NCBI RefSeq assembly: GCF_004363095.1
Contig: NZ_SNYO01000002.1
Span: 682,001-746,000 of the forward strand
DNA from: Actinomycetospora succinea
Lineage (GTDB): Bacteria > Actinomycetota > Actinomycetes > Mycobacteriales > Pseudonocardiaceae
DNA length: 64,000 nt
Reading direction: 5' to 3'
Shown here in pieces: positions 8,115 through 17,405 of this stretch. The translations under genes were made by a program, and so were the position numbers. Under the pieces are notes generated by a model. It was not told where the DNA came from and did no database searches. It saw only the letters and a program-made list of their open reading frames with translations. Each line of letters starts with the position of its first letter. Position 1 is the first letter of the stretch.

Positions 8115-9806
8115 TCAGTGCCGCGGCTCCACCGCCAGCGTCACGGCCGTGGGGTGCGCGGCGTCGTGGAGCACCTCCCGGGGCTGGCGCACGAGTGTCG
8201 TCGCCTCCCCGAGCGGCTCCCCGGTGCCCGGGTGGCGGGCGAAGCGGGGGTGTGCACCCCCGCTGACCTGCAGCCGGATCCGGTGCCCGGCGGCGAACCG
8301 GTGCCCGGTGGGCCAGAGCTCGACGGTCGCCGCGCGGGAGCCGTCCGTGGCTCGCGCGGGCGCGTCCGGGGCGAGGCGGACGAGGCCGTCGGTGACGTTC
8401 ACCGAGCGGCCCCGCGGATCGACGTCACACACCCGGACGAACACGTCGAGGTGCTCGGTCGCCGCGCGCAGGTGCACGGTCGCCGACACGGGCCCGAGGG
8501 CGACGAGGTCCTCGGCGAGCACGTCCGAGGTGAACACGGCCACGTCGGGCCGGGCCTCGAGGTCGGTCTGGTCGCGGGGCCCCGACTTCCCGGTGAGGAT
8601 CGGGCCGCCGACCGCGGGCGTGGGATCGGCGGGGTCGTAGTCGACCTGGGTGCCGGGCCAGTGGACGGCGCCGCCGGTGCGGTCGGGCGGCGGCTGCACC
8701 GATAGCGAGTGGTCGGCGCGCAGATACCAGGTGCGCTCCGCGGCGCCGGGCGGCGGCCAGTCGGTGAGGTGGCGGGTGCCGCCGTCGCCCGAGAGCGTGA
8801 CCGCGACCGGCGCCTCCTCGGTGGTCGCCGCGGCGACGCCGCCGCTGCCGTGGGTGCCGTCGAACGCGCGCTCGAACGCGGCGAGGGCCTCGCGCAGCCC
8901 GGCGGCCAGGCCCGGCCCGGACGTGTGCACCCACGGGCCGACGACCAGGCGCGGCCGGGCGCCGGCGGCGCGCAGCGCGGCGTGGTCGGCGAGCTGCCAG
9001 GGCAGGAAGATGTCCTGCCAGCCGCCGAGCATCGTCACCGCGACGTCGGCGCGGGCGACGTCGGCGACGCCGCGGGTGTAGTCGCGGGCCGCCCAGTACG
9101 CGGAGTCGGGCGCCGACTCGCGCAGCCAGTGCTGGTACCAGTCGACCTCGCCGCCGGTGGCGCGCTGGTCGCCGCTGCCCAGCGGCAGCGCGTCGAGGGC
9201 CTCGACGATGTTCTTGCGCCCGCGCAGCAGCCGCGTCGACCGGGCCCACGGCCCGGCGGCCATCGTGCGCATCATCGAGGTCCACGACAGGGCGTTGTCC
9301 AGCGAGAACGCGCCGCCGGCGTAGGTCTGGTCGCGGAACGACGACGCCGTCACCAGCGTGCCCATCGCCCGCAGCGAGCGCCCCGCGGCGGGCGCGAGCG
9401 CCCACTGCGTCAGCCCGAGGTAGCTGGGCCCGAGCGTCCCGAGGCGCCCGTCGCACCAGGGCTGGTCGAGCACCCAGGTGACGGTGGCGGCGCCGTCGTC
9501 GGCCTCGTCGAACGGCGAGAGCTCCCCTCCCGAGTCGGCCGTGCCGCGCACCGACTGCACCACGACCTGCAGCCCGCGCTCCGCGACCAGGCGCCCGAAC
9601 ACGGCGCCCACCCAGCCGGCGCGGCCGTACGGGCTGCGCACGATGACGACCGGGCCGCGGTGCACGCCGGCGGGCCGGTAGAGGTCGTGGCGCAGCACGG
9701 CGCCGTCGGGCATCGGGACCGCGACGTCGCGGTCGACCGCCACCCGGGGCGTGCGCGGCGCGGGCAGGCGCAGCGCCCGCCGCAGGATCCCGGTCGCGAG
9801 GCTCAC
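8115..9806 (-). CDS. CocE/NonD family hydrolase (X-Pro dipeptidyl-peptidase-like)
   Basis: This encodes 563 residues from GTG 9806 (another in-frame GTG lies at 9827). The N-terminal S15 fold has the conserved VPMPDGAVLRHDLYRP start, RSPYGR, a DEADDG stretch and the nucleophile motif GPSYLG (Ser near residue 127). A C-terminal jelly-roll-like domain follows (about 370 on), with the family's EDLVALGPVSATVHLR and GHRIRLQVSG motifs. Members cleave acyl esters or X-Pro peptides; the specific substrate is not predictable. It stops 148 bp from the alpha/beta hydrolase start, on the same strand. Confidence 0.85.
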   Translation of the reverse strand: MSLATGILRRALRLPAPRTPRVAVDRDVAVPMPDGAVLRHDLYRPAGVHRGPVVIVRSPYGRAGWVGAVFGRLVAERGLQVVVQSVRGTADSGGELSPFDEADDGAATVTWVLDQPWCDGRLGTLGPSYLGLTQWALAPAAGRSLRAMGTLVTASSFRDQTYAGGAFSLDNALSWTSMMRTMAAGPWARSTRLLRGRKNIVEALDALPLGSGDQRATGGEVDWYQHWLRESAPDSAYWAARDYTRGVADVARADVAVTMLGGWQDIFLPWQLADHAALRAAGARPRLVVGPWVHTSGPGLAAGLREALAAFERAFDGTHGSGGVAAATTEEAPVAVTLSGDGGTRHLTDWPPPGAAERTWYLRADHSLSVQPPPDRTGGAVHWPGTQVDYDPADPTPAVGGPILTGKSGPRDQTDLEARPDVAVFTSDVLAEDLVALGPVSATVHLRAATEHLDVFVRVCDVDPRGRSVNVTDGLVRLAPDAPARATDGSRAATVELWPTGHRFAAGHRIRLQVSGGAHPRFARHPGTGEPLGEATTLVRQPREVLHDAAHPTAVTLAVEPRH

Positions 9807-9948
9807 GCCCGCAGTCTCGCCGATCACGCCGCGGGCCCGACGAGGGGCGCCGATTCGCCCGATTCCCCACCGAGCGTCAGCGCCTGTTCACCGCGCGTCC
9901 ACCGCGGGGTCTGGCCCTGCGCGCCGTGACCGGCGAACGTGCCCTCCC

Positions 9949-11652
9949 GTGACCTACACCCCGCGCGGCGGCGCCCCCGACGTCGGCGTCCCCGCGGACC
10001 TGGCCGCCCGCATGTCCGTCGGCGAGCAGCACGAGTGGCTGACGTCCTACCTGCGCCGCCACCCGGTGAGCCGGCGCACCGCCCTGCGCGGCGGCGCAGG
10101 GGTCGTCGCGGCGATGGGGCTGGCGTCGGCGCCGTGGACGCTGACGGCCTGCGCGCAGGCCACGCAGGCGCCGGTGGCGGTGGTCGGCCGGCACCTCGCC
10201 TACGGCGCCGACCCGCAGCGCCAGATGGCGTTCGCGGGCGAGCTGACCGCGGCGCCGCCACCGGGGCCGCTCGTCGTCGACCTGGGCCGCGACAGCTCGT
10301 TCGGGACGACGCTGCCGGTGGAGGTCCGCCGCCTGGTCTCGCAGGTGCCCCAGGCCGACGGCGCCATCCGGGGCAGCGAGCAGTTCTTCGTGCACGCGCG
10401 GGCCGACGGCCTCGCGCCCGGCGAGCGCTACCGCTACCGCTTCCGGCTCCCGGACGGCACGACGACCGCCGAGGCCGACTTCACGACCGCCCCGGGGCCG
10501 GGGTCGACGGCCCCGTGGAGCTTCACCGCGTTCGCGGACCAGGGCGTCGACACGGTGCCGCCGGGCGGGCGCGACGAGTTCGCCAACACCTACGAGGCCG
10601 ACGACACCCGCCGGACGATGACGCCGTCGACATCGCTGGTCGACAGAGTCGCCGCCCAGCGCCCCGCGTTCCACCTGCTCGCGGGCGACATCTGCTACGC
10701 CGACCCGTCGGGCCACGGGCTCCCGGAGCGCAGCGACGGCGGCAGCGGGTTCGACAGCTTCGACCCGACGGTGTGGACCACGTACTTCGGGCTGATCGAG
10801 CGCAGCGCCGCCTCCACGCCGTGGATGTTCGCGACCGGCAACCACGACATGGAGGCGCTCTACGACGACAACCACGCCCCCGGCGGCGCCTCCCACGGCT
10901 ACGGCGGGCACGCGGCGCGCCTGGACCTGCCGCGGAACGGGCCGTCGGCGTGCCCGTCGGTGTACACGTTCCGCCACGGCAACGTCGGCGTGATCAGCCT
11001 CGACGCGAACGACCTGTCGACCGAGATCCCGACGAACGCGGGCTACTCGGGCGGGAGCCAGACGACGTGGCTGCGGGAGACGCTGACCGCGCTGCGCGCC
11101 GACCCGGGCGTCGACTTCGTCGTCACGTTCTTCCACCACTGCGCGTTCGCGACGTCGGAGTCGCACGCCTCGGACGCCGGGGTGCGCGCGGCCGTGGCGC
11201 CGGTGTTCGACGAGTTCGCCGTCGACCTCGTGCTGCAGGGCCACAACCACCAGTACGAGCGCACGAACCCGATCCGGCGCGGGCGCTCCGGCGCGCAGGC
11301 CCCCGACGGCGCGACCGTGCGCCCGGAGACCGACGGCACGACCTACGTGTGCGTCGGCTCGGGCGGGCGTCCCCGCTACCGCTGGCAACCGGGCGAGAGC
11401 GACCGCTACCGCGGCAACACCGGCCCGGACAGCGGGGTCTCCGTCGCGAGCTACGTCGCGCTCGGCGAGGACGCGAAGCAGCCGGAGCAGATCGACTGGT
11501 CGCAGGCCCGCTACCTCGACTACGCGTACGTGACGGTGGACGTGGCGCCGCCTCCTTTCCCCGGAGCCACGACCTCCTTGACCGTCCGCGCGACCACCGA
11601 CACCGGCCAGGAGATCGACCGCGTCGTGCTGGAGCGCCGGTCCCGTACGTGA
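9949..11652 (+). CDS. Secreted purple-acid-phosphatase-like metallophosphoesterase
   Basis: This encodes 567 residues from GTG 9949; ATG 10012 is an alternative start. A twin-arginine-like signal (SRRTALRGG followed by a hydrophobic stretch, about residues 42-65) predicts Tat export. An N-terminal fibronectin-like domain is followed by a metallophosphoesterase domain with the dinuclear metal motifs GDICYAD, GNHDME, FFHHCAF and GHNHQYER. This fits purple acid phosphatase or alkaline phosphodiesterase-type enzymes acting outside the cell. The TGA stop lies inside palindrome P2. Confidence 0.87.
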   Translation: MTYTPRGGAPDVGVPADLAARMSVGEQHEWLTSYLRRHPVSRRTALRGGAGVVAAMGLASAPWTLTACAQATQAPVAVVGRHLAYGADPQRQMAFAGELTAAPPPGPLVVDLGRDSSFGTTLPVEVRRLVSQVPQADGAIRGSEQFFVHARADGLAPGERYRYRFRLPDGTTTAEADFTTAPGPGSTAPWSFTAFADQGVDTVPPGGRDEFANTYEADDTRRTMTPSTSLVDRVAAQRPAFHLLAGDICYADPSGHGLPERSDGGSGFDSFDPTVWTTYFGLIERSAASTPWMFATGNHDMEALYDDNHAPGGASHGYGGHAARLDLPRNGPSACPSVYTFRHGNVGVISLDANDLSTEIPTNAGYSGGSQTTWLRETLTALRADPGVDFVVTFFHHCAFATSESHASDAGVRAAVAPVFDEFAVDLVLQGHNHQYERTNPIRRGRSGAQAPDGATVRPETDGTTYVCVGSGGRPRYRWQPGESDRYRGNTGPDSGVSVASYVALGEDAKQPEQIDWSQARYLDYAYVTVDVAPPPFPGATTSLTVRATTDTGQEIDRVVLERRSRT

Positions 11653-11690
11653 GTGCTTTCCGGCCCTATGGCGTGGGAAAGCGCTCACAT
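11647..11690. terminator. 40-bp-family palindrome P2 at metallophosphoesterase stop
   Basis: The hairpin has arms GTGAGTGCTTTCC and GGAAAGCGCTCAC, with one G-U pair. It spans exactly 40 bp from GTG 11649 to CAC 11688, and the loop contains CTATGG. The TGA in its left end is the stop codon of the preceding gene. Confidence 0.7.
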
Positions 11691-11734
11691 AGCCCGTCCG
11701 GCGCAGCGCCGTGTGAAGGCGGCATGATGCTCCG

Positions 11735-12700
11735 GTGCGTGTCCACCCCGTCATCGACGTCCTCGCGGCCCGTCGCGCCGAGGGCACGCGACCGCACACC
11801 CGCACCGACCCCTACCGCGTCGCCCTCGCGGTCGAGGGCGGCGGCAGCCGTGCGACGTACTCCAGCGGCATGGTGCTCGCGCTCGAGGAGCTCGGGTTCG
11901 CGGAGTGCTTCGACGCCGTCTACGGCTCCTCGGCCGGCGCGCTCGCCGGCAGCTGGCTGATCGGCGCACAGGCCGCGCACTGCTGCGCCGGCTGGTACCG
12001 CCCGGGGCTCATGGAGCGCGTCACCCGGCCCGGGCGCGGGCTGCGGGGCCAGCCGGTGGTCGACGTCGAGTACCTCATCAACACGGTCGGCGAGGAGGTC
12101 GTGCCGTTCGACTGGCAGGCCGTCCTCGACGCCGACGTCCCCCTGCACCCCATCGCCACCGACGTCGAGACCGGCGAGGCCGTCGACCTCCACGACACCC
12201 TCGTGGACAAGGCCAGCCTCCAGCTCGCCCTGCGCGCCAGCGCCGCCGTGCCGGTGCTCGCCGGGCTGCCCATCGAGATCGACGGCCGCCGCTACGTCGA
12301 CGCCGCGGTCGCCGAGCCCATCCCGTTCCGCACCGCGCTGTCCCAGGGCGCCACGCACGTCCTCGTGCTGCGCACCCGCCGCGCCGACCAGACCGCGATC
12401 GACGTGACCCGCCTCGAGCGCGCCCTGGTCTCGCGGCTGGGCGCGGTGAACGTGCCGGGCCTCGTGCACGTCATCGGCACGCGGCTGGAGAACCGCCGCG
12501 CCGACGACTCCCGCCTCGCCCACGCCACCGCGTCGCCGGGCGAGGAGCCCCACCTGTTCGAGGTCCGCCCGCCGACCGGCGCGGACACGATCAACCCGCT
12601 CGAGACCGAACCGGACGTGCTGCGCCGGGGCATCGAGACCGGGCAGCGCGCGCTGCGCGAGGCCCTCGACGACCAGGCCGCGGAGCGCACGAGCGCCTGA
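11735..12700 (+). CDS. Patatin-like phospholipase
   Basis: This encodes 321 residues from GTG 11735. It has the patatin elements: glycine-rich oxyanion loop VEGGGSRATYSSG (about 33-45) and nucleophile motif GSSAG (Ser near residue 67). The expected catalytic Asp lies in VDAAVAEPIPF (about 189-199), where the usual D-G-G/A is D-A-A. No signal peptide is visible, so it is likely cytosolic and acts on lipids or lysophospholipids. It converges on the reactivase small-subunit gene across a strong hairpin. Confidence 0.85.
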   Translation: MRVHPVIDVLAARRAEGTRPHTRTDPYRVALAVEGGGSRATYSSGMVLALEELGFAECFDAVYGSSAGALAGSWLIGAQAAHCCAGWYRPGLMERVTRPGRGLRGQPVVDVEYLINTVGEEVVPFDWQAVLDADVPLHPIATDVETGEAVDLHDTLVDKASLQLALRASAAVPVLAGLPIEIDGRRYVDAAVAEPIPFRTALSQGATHVLVLRTRRADQTAIDVTRLERALVSRLGAVNVPGLVHVIGTRLENRRADDSRLAHATASPGEEPHLFEVRPPTGADTINPLETEPDVLRRGIETGQRALREALDDQAAERTSA

Positions 12701-12709
12701 GCCGGGCGT

Positions 12710-12752
12710 TACTGACTGGTATCGCTCGCTCAGCGAGCGATACCAGCCAGTA
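12710..12752. terminator. Bidirectional hairpin between patatin and reactivase genes
   Basis: A 21-bp near-perfect inverted repeat (one mismatch) has a single-base centre and an inner core ATCGCTCGCT/AGCGAGCGAT. It lies between convergent stops (12700 and 12758). Its sequence and length do not match the 40-bp family. Confidence 0.7.
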
Positions 12753-12757
12753 GCTGC

Positions 12758-13180
12758 TCACCCCGCGGCCGGCAGCGTCCGCAGCGGCAGCCCCGCGACG
12801 ATCCGGGCGGCGTCGGCGCCGAGCACGCGCAGGGCGGCGGCCGATGCCCCGGCGGCGAGACCCAGCACCGCGTCCGAGACCAGCGCGTGCCGCACGACGA
12901 CGGCACCGTCGACACCCACGCCCACCCCGACCTCGAGCCGCGACTCCGACGCCGCGTGCCGCCCGGCGGCGTCGGCGCCCGGGGCCACGGAGCCGAGCAG
13001 CGCGGTCGGGATGCCCTGCTCCTCGGCGCCGGCGCACACCTCGCGCACGACCCCGTCCGGCGCGTCGTCGTGCACCGCGACGAGCACGGCGGGCGGCAGC
13101 GCAGGATCGTCGGCGCGGTCGATGCGCCCGTGGCAGCCGGGGCCGCCGGACGCCGCGACCCCGGACAACGGGCTGCTCAC
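12758..13180 (-). CDS. Glycerol/diol dehydratase reactivase small subunit
   Basis: This encodes 140 residues from GTG 13180, which overlaps the stop of the reactivase large subunit (GTGA). It shows the family pattern: an N-terminal PAVLVAVHDDAP strand, EEQGIPTALL, the 'ASESRLEVGVGVG' stretch and a C-terminal 'GADAARIVAGLPLR'. In DhaG/PduH-type proteins this subunit displaces part of the dehydratase so that the damaged cobalamin can leave. It is last in the seven-gene dehydratase operon and ends at a strong hairpin shared with the patatin gene. Confidence 0.85.
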   Translation of the reverse strand: MSSPLSGVAASGGPGCHGRIDRADDPALPPAVLVAVHDDAPDGVVREVCAGAEEQGIPTALLGSVAPGADAAGRHAASESRLEVGVGVGVDGAVVVRHALVSDAVLGLAAGASAAALRVLGADAARIVAGLPLRTLPAAG

Positions 13181-15027
13181 GACGCGACCTCCTCGACGGG
13201 CGTCGGCCCGGCCGCCGTCCCCGCGTAGGCGTCGACGAGCCCGGCGGCGACGGCGTTGCGCGGGCCCTCGGTGCCGTGCACGTTCCCGATGCCGCACACC
13301 ACGCCGAAGGGCGCGAGGGCGTCGGCGACCATGCCGGGGATCTCGAAGTCCAGCGCGGACCCGCCCAGCAGCACCACCGAGCCGAGCAGGCGCAGCGACC
13401 CCTGCGGCGCCACCTGCACGAGCGCCCGCAGCGCGTTGACGACGAACACCCGCCGCTTGGCCTCGCGCCGGACCCGGCGGACCTCCTCCAGCGGGCCGCG
13501 CACCGGCACGGGCGCGAGCCCGTCGGGGGTCACGGTGACCACCTTGGCGAACACGTGCGGGGACAGCGGCTCGGTGAAGAACTGCACCGTGCCGTCCTCG
13601 TGGCGCACGTGGAAGAAGCTCTCGACCTTGGCCAGCGGGTGGCGCTTGACCGACTCCGCGGCCTCGCGGTCCTCCAGGCCCAGCTCGGAGTCGATCAGCT
13701 TGGTGACGAGCTCGCCCGCGCCGGCGACGTGGACGGCGGACACCGCGCCGTCGCGGTCGAGCAGCGCCGCGTCGGTGGAGCCGCCGCCCATGTCGATGAT
13801 CGCGATCGGCACCGACGACCCCGGCGTCGTGAGCGCGCCACGCACGGCGACCTCGCCCTCGACCCCGCCGATGATCGTCTCGCAGCCGATCTCGGTGGAC
13901 AGCGCGTCGGCGACCGCCTGCATGCGGCTGCGGCTCGTGCGCACCATCGCCGCGAGCGCGACCGCGTTCTCCTTCGAGACCTCGCCCGCGAGCCCGCCGC
14001 GCACCGTGGCCGGGACCAGGGTGTCGACGGCGAGGACGTCGCGGATGCGGATCTCCGAGGCCGGCTGCCCGGTCACGTCGGTCATCGTGTCCCGGACGTT
14101 CGCGAGCATGCCGCCGACGTGCGTGCCGGCCTCGCCGTGCACGTCGGTGAGCGGGGCGACGCGCCCGATCGCCTCCATGATCGCGTCCGCGCCGCCGTCG
14201 ACCCCGACGTCGAGCGTGCGCCCGGAGCCCGTCAGCGTGAGTGTCCCGACGGGGATGCGCCGGTCGGTGACGTCGCCGGCGGGGGTCCGCACGACGACGG
14301 CGGACCGGTTGCCCGAGAGCGCCCGGGCCACCGGGGAGACCTGGCGGGTCTGCTCGGCGTCCAGGTCGAACGTCGAGGCCAGCCCGTAGGAGTCCGAGAG
14401 CGTGCGGATCGTGCGCCCGGGAGGCGCGACCTCCACCGCCGCGAGCATCCCGAGCGGCACCCGGTCGACGGCCGACACCTCGTCGACCACCGGGATGCGC
14501 CGCGAGAGCCGGTTGACGACGAGCACCGCGTCGTCGCCGTGCATCACCGCGGCGACGACGTCGACGCCGCGCTCGAGCGCCCGGTTCAGCGCGCCCGCGA
14601 CGTCGTCGAAGTCCGCGCCCGCGCCGACCACGACGACCGCGGGCGCGCCCGCCTCGACCTCCCCGAGCGCCTCGAGGGTCACCGTCGTCCCGACGCCGAG
14701 GCCCTCGCCGCCCGGGGTGTCGGGGTTGTGCCCGATCATCGTGGACTCGGTGATGATCGTCTCGGTGATCGTCTCCATGGCGAGCCCGCTGATCACGGGC
14801 GTGGCCTCGTTGAGGAGCACGGTGGCGAGGGCGTCAGAGGGCCGCCCGGCGGCCTCGAGGGCACGCCGGACGGCCGTGACGGCCCCGGCGGTGTTCGCCG
14901 GGGTGCCCTTCACCCCCGTCGTCGCGGTGAGCGAGGAGGCGAGCCGATCGATCCCGGACCCCTCGACCTCCGCGATGCACGCCTCGGTCGTGGAGTTGCC
15001 GATGTCGACGCCGATGACCAGCGACAC
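13177..15027 (-). CDS. Diol/glycerol dehydratase reactivase large (ATPase) subunit
   Basis: This encodes 616 residues from GTG 15027 (AGGGA ribosome-binding site upstream). An actin/Hsp70-like ATPase fold is indicated by IGVDIGNSTTEACIAEV at the N-terminus and IIDMGGGSTDAALLD (about 400-415). It closely follows DdrA/DhaF/PduG proteins (about 605-610 residues). It exchanges inactivated cobalamin for adenosylcobalamin in the dehydratase, using ATP. Unlike the tightly overlapping genes around it, it is separated from the dehydratase medium subunit by 89 bp containing a strong hairpin. Confidence 0.93.
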   Translation of the reverse strand: MSLVIGVDIGNSTTEACIAEVEGSGIDRLASSLTATTGVKGTPANTAGAVTAVRRALEAAGRPSDALATVLLNEATPVISGLAMETITETIITESTMIGHNPDTPGGEGLGVGTTVTLEALGEVEAGAPAVVVVGAGADFDDVAGALNRALERGVDVVAAVMHGDDAVLVVNRLSRRIPVVDEVSAVDRVPLGMLAAVEVAPPGRTIRTLSDSYGLASTFDLDAEQTRQVSPVARALSGNRSAVVVRTPAGDVTDRRIPVGTLTLTGSGRTLDVGVDGGADAIMEAIGRVAPLTDVHGEAGTHVGGMLANVRDTMTDVTGQPASEIRIRDVLAVDTLVPATVRGGLAGEVSKENAVALAAMVRTSRSRMQAVADALSTEIGCETIIGGVEGEVAVRGALTTPGSSVPIAIIDMGGGSTDAALLDRDGAVSAVHVAGAGELVTKLIDSELGLEDREAAESVKRHPLAKVESFFHVRHEDGTVQFFTEPLSPHVFAKVVTVTPDGLAPVPVRGPLEEVRRVRREAKRRVFVVNALRALVQVAPQGSLRLLGSVVLLGGSALDFEIPGMVADALAPFGVVCGIGNVHGTEGPRNAVAAGLVDAYAGTAAGPTPVEEVAS

Positions 15028-15054
15028 GCCTGTCCCTTCCCACCTCGTCACACG

Positions 15055-15105
15055 GAGCGAGGGTCACCCCCGCTGCGTCCCACGCAGCGAGCGTGACCCT
15101 CGCTC
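15055..15105 (-). terminator. Intra-operon hairpin between dehydratase and reactivase genes
   Basis: The outer stem GAGCGAGGGTCAC/GTGACCCTCGCTC and inner stem CGCTGCGT/ACGCAGCG form one long hairpin (small internal loop, CCC apical loop). It sits between the stop of the medium subunit (15117) and the start of the reactivase (15027). It may act as a partial terminator or RNA stabiliser that sets the dehydratase to reactivase ratio. Confidence 0.7.
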
Positions 15106-15116
15106 CCCCGGACCTG

Positions 15117-15695
15117 CTAGTCGACCTTGGTGATGACCGGCTCGACCTCGACCGCGTTGCGGTCCTTGTCGATGCAGTCGAACTCCTTGAGGTGCAGCAG
15201 CGCCGCCTTGGCCTGCCAGCGCGGGCGCGCCATCTGGTCGTTGCGCGTCGGCACCGGCCGGGGCGACTGGCCCTGGGCGTACTGCGCCGCGTTCGCCCCG
15301 ATCATGCGGAACACCTCGGCGTCGAGCAACGGCGCCTGCGGGAAGAGCTCGAGGTTCGACAGCCGCGCGAGGTCGCGCTGGTGGAGCACCGTGGTGCCCC
15401 GCGACAGCACGCCGACCGCGATGCCCGAGCCCGAGAGCTTGGCCCCGAAGTGCGCGATCGCCGCGAGGTCCGCGGTCTTGTAGACCTTGATGACCCGCGC
15501 CGAGCCGCCGCGCTCCTCGATGCCCGCCAGCAGCTGGCGGATCACCTCGGCGTGCGGCACGTCGACGATCGTCTTGGTGAACGGGTCGCCGAACGCCGGC
15601 GAGAGCGCGATGACGACCTCGTCGGGACGGGTGCCGCGCTCGGCGGGCCCGATCTCGGTGAGCGAGAGCGTGCGGACCGACTCGGTCGTGGTCAT
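15117..15695 (-). CDS. pduD: Propanediol/glycerol dehydratase medium subunit
   Basis: This encodes 192 residues from ATG 15695, overlapping the large-subunit stop (ATGA). Conserved family stretches include RPDEVVIALSPAFG, LAGIEERGGSARVIKV, KLSGSGIAVGVLSRGTTV, LSNLELFPQAPLL and PVPTRNDQMARP. The subunit helps hold adenosylcobalamin at the interface with the large subunit. It lacks the ~30-residue N-terminal extension that PduD uses for packaging into microcompartments, in line with a soluble glycerol dehydratase-type enzyme. The long hairpin downstream separates it from the reactivase genes. Confidence 0.95.
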   Translation of the reverse strand: MTTTESVRTLSLTEIGPAERGTRPDEVVIALSPAFGDPFTKTIVDVPHAEVIRQLLAGIEERGGSARVIKVYKTADLAAIAHFGAKLSGSGIAVGVLSRGTTVLHQRDLARLSNLELFPQAPLLDAEVFRMIGANAAQYAQGQSPRPVPTRNDQMARPRWQAKAALLHLKEFDCIDKDRNAVEVEPVITKVD

Positions 15696-17404
15696 ACGAC
15701 CTCCTCCTCGGGGTTCTCGGCGGAGGTGACGTGGCGGAGCTTCTTGAGCTCTTCCCACCGCTCGCCGGTCAGGCGGTATCCGGTGCCGGGGCCCGCGTAG
15801 TCGTTGGCGTCGTTGATCGCCGCCCGCGGGACGAACCCGGCGTCGAGCACGGCGGCGGTCTGCAGCAGGTCGCCGGAGACGCGCTGGCGCAGGACCTTCA
15901 GGTAGTTCTCGGCGACGTCGCCGAACCCGGCGCGCTCGAGCACCCGCACCAGGTCGATGCCGGTGATCCCGCGGTCCATGACGCTGCGCGCGCCCTCGAG
16001 GTCGGCGAGGACGTCGCGGTCCGGGTAGTCGTCGCTGGAGTTCGCGTAGGTCGCGGCCTCCACCTCCTCGTCGGTGATCGCCGGGAGGTCGAGCTCCGCG
16101 AACAGCGCCTGCATCGCACGGGCGGCCTTGTTGCGGACCTGGAGGATGACGTCCTCGCGCACGTGGCGCAGGCCGCCGTCGACCTGCATGTCGCGCTGGA
16201 TGACGTTCCAGTCGTCGTAGTCGTCGGTCTCGAGGTTCGAGCCGGCGAACATGTTGTCCTTGTTCGGCACCGCCGAGTACCCGGAGCACACGAAGTCGGT
16301 GCCGGGCAGCATCTGCGGCAGCAACCGGCTGGTGCGGCGCATCGGCGAGTGCGAGAACGACTGGTCGTTGCCCGAGGCGCACTCGAGGTCCATCCAGCTG
16401 GCGACGAGGTTCTCCGCCGCCACCGCGCGGATGCCGCCGGGCACCGCGCCGGGCACGCCGATGCACGAGATCGACCCGTTCTGCAGGCCCTGCACCCCGG
16501 CGCCCTTGGCCATGAGGATGCAGCGGATCTCCAGGTACAGCATGGAGCGCCCTTCGGCGTTGCCCATCTGCACCTCGGAGCCGGTGCCCGAGGTGAAGCG
16601 CATCTTGATGCCGCGCGAGGCGTAGGCCGAGGCCAGGAACGCCTTCGACCACGGGGTGTCGTCGCCGTCGACGAACACCGACTCGGTGCCGTAGATCGAG
16701 ATCGTCTCGGCGTAGGCGGTGATGCCGCGCATGCCGAGGTCGAGCTCGGTGGCCTCCTCGAGCGCGCACTGGGTGAGGGTGCCGCCGCGCCCCACCTGGC
16801 CGCCGACCTGCAGGCCGATCGCCACCAGCGGGGCGTACCGCACGACGCCGAGGGTGGTCTCCAGCTCGGCGAACCCGCGCACCGCGCCCTCGGCCGCGTC
16901 GGCCGCGACCTGGATCGGGTTGTCCTTCGCGCTCGTCGAGTGGGCCTGGTTGGCCGGCGTGCGTCGCGAGCGGGTCTTCTGGATGCCCATCATGATCTCG
17001 ACGACGTTCATCAGCTTGACGACGTCGAGGATCTTGGCGGGCGTGAGGCCGCGGCCGAGCGCGACCACGTCGGCGCGGGAGGTCCGCGGGTCGACGATCA
17101 TCCGCGCGATCTCCACCGACTCGGTCGCCATGGCGGCCTCGCAGGTGTCGACGTCGATCGCGTGGTCGGCGATGAACGTGTCCATGAAGTCGAACTGGTC
17201 GCGCGTCCGGCCGTCGAGCTCGACGATCCGGCCGTCCTCGACGCGCACGCTGGGCTGCGGGTCGAAGTCGGACTCCATCGCGACGAGGCCCTTCTCGGGC
17301 CACTCCTCGACGAAGCCGTCCAGGTTGACCGGACGGGCCTCGAGGATCTCGGTGCGCTTGGACGTCCGCACGGTGCTGTCCGAGCGGGGTTCTACCGCGG
17401 TCAT
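15692..17404 (-). CDS. pduC: Propanediol/glycerol dehydratase large (catalytic) subunit
   Basis: This encodes 570 residues from ATG 17404, slightly longer than the usual ~555. It is strongly conserved: NQAHSTSAKDNP (Gln and His near the substrate), LTQCALEEATELDLGMRG, TAYAETISIYGTE (active-site Glu), VQGLQNGSISCIG, SGNDQSFSHS, LPGTDFVCSGYSAVPN and NDANDYAGPGTGYR. It carries out adenosylcobalamin-dependent radical dehydration of 1,2-diols or glycerol to aldehydes. The adjacent glycerol facilitator suggests glycerol or propanediol as substrate. Two bases separate it from the small-subunit stop region. Confidence 0.97.
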   Translation of the reverse strand: MTAVEPRSDSTVRTSKRTEILEARPVNLDGFVEEWPEKGLVAMESDFDPQPSVRVEDGRIVELDGRTRDQFDFMDTFIADHAIDVDTCEAAMATESVEIARMIVDPRTSRADVVALGRGLTPAKILDVVKLMNVVEIMMGIQKTRSRRTPANQAHSTSAKDNPIQVAADAAEGAVRGFAELETTLGVVRYAPLVAIGLQVGGQVGRGGTLTQCALEEATELDLGMRGITAYAETISIYGTESVFVDGDDTPWSKAFLASAYASRGIKMRFTSGTGSEVQMGNAEGRSMLYLEIRCILMAKGAGVQGLQNGSISCIGVPGAVPGGIRAVAAENLVASWMDLECASGNDQSFSHSPMRRTSRLLPQMLPGTDFVCSGYSAVPNKDNMFAGSNLETDDYDDWNVIQRDMQVDGGLRHVREDVILQVRNKAARAMQALFAELDLPAITDEEVEAATYANSSDDYPDRDVLADLEGARSVMDRGITGIDLVRVLERAGFGDVAENYLKVLRQRVSGDLLQTAAVLDAGFVPRAAINDANDYAGPGTGYRLTGERWEELKKLRHVTSAENPEEEVV

Positions 17405-17405
17405 C

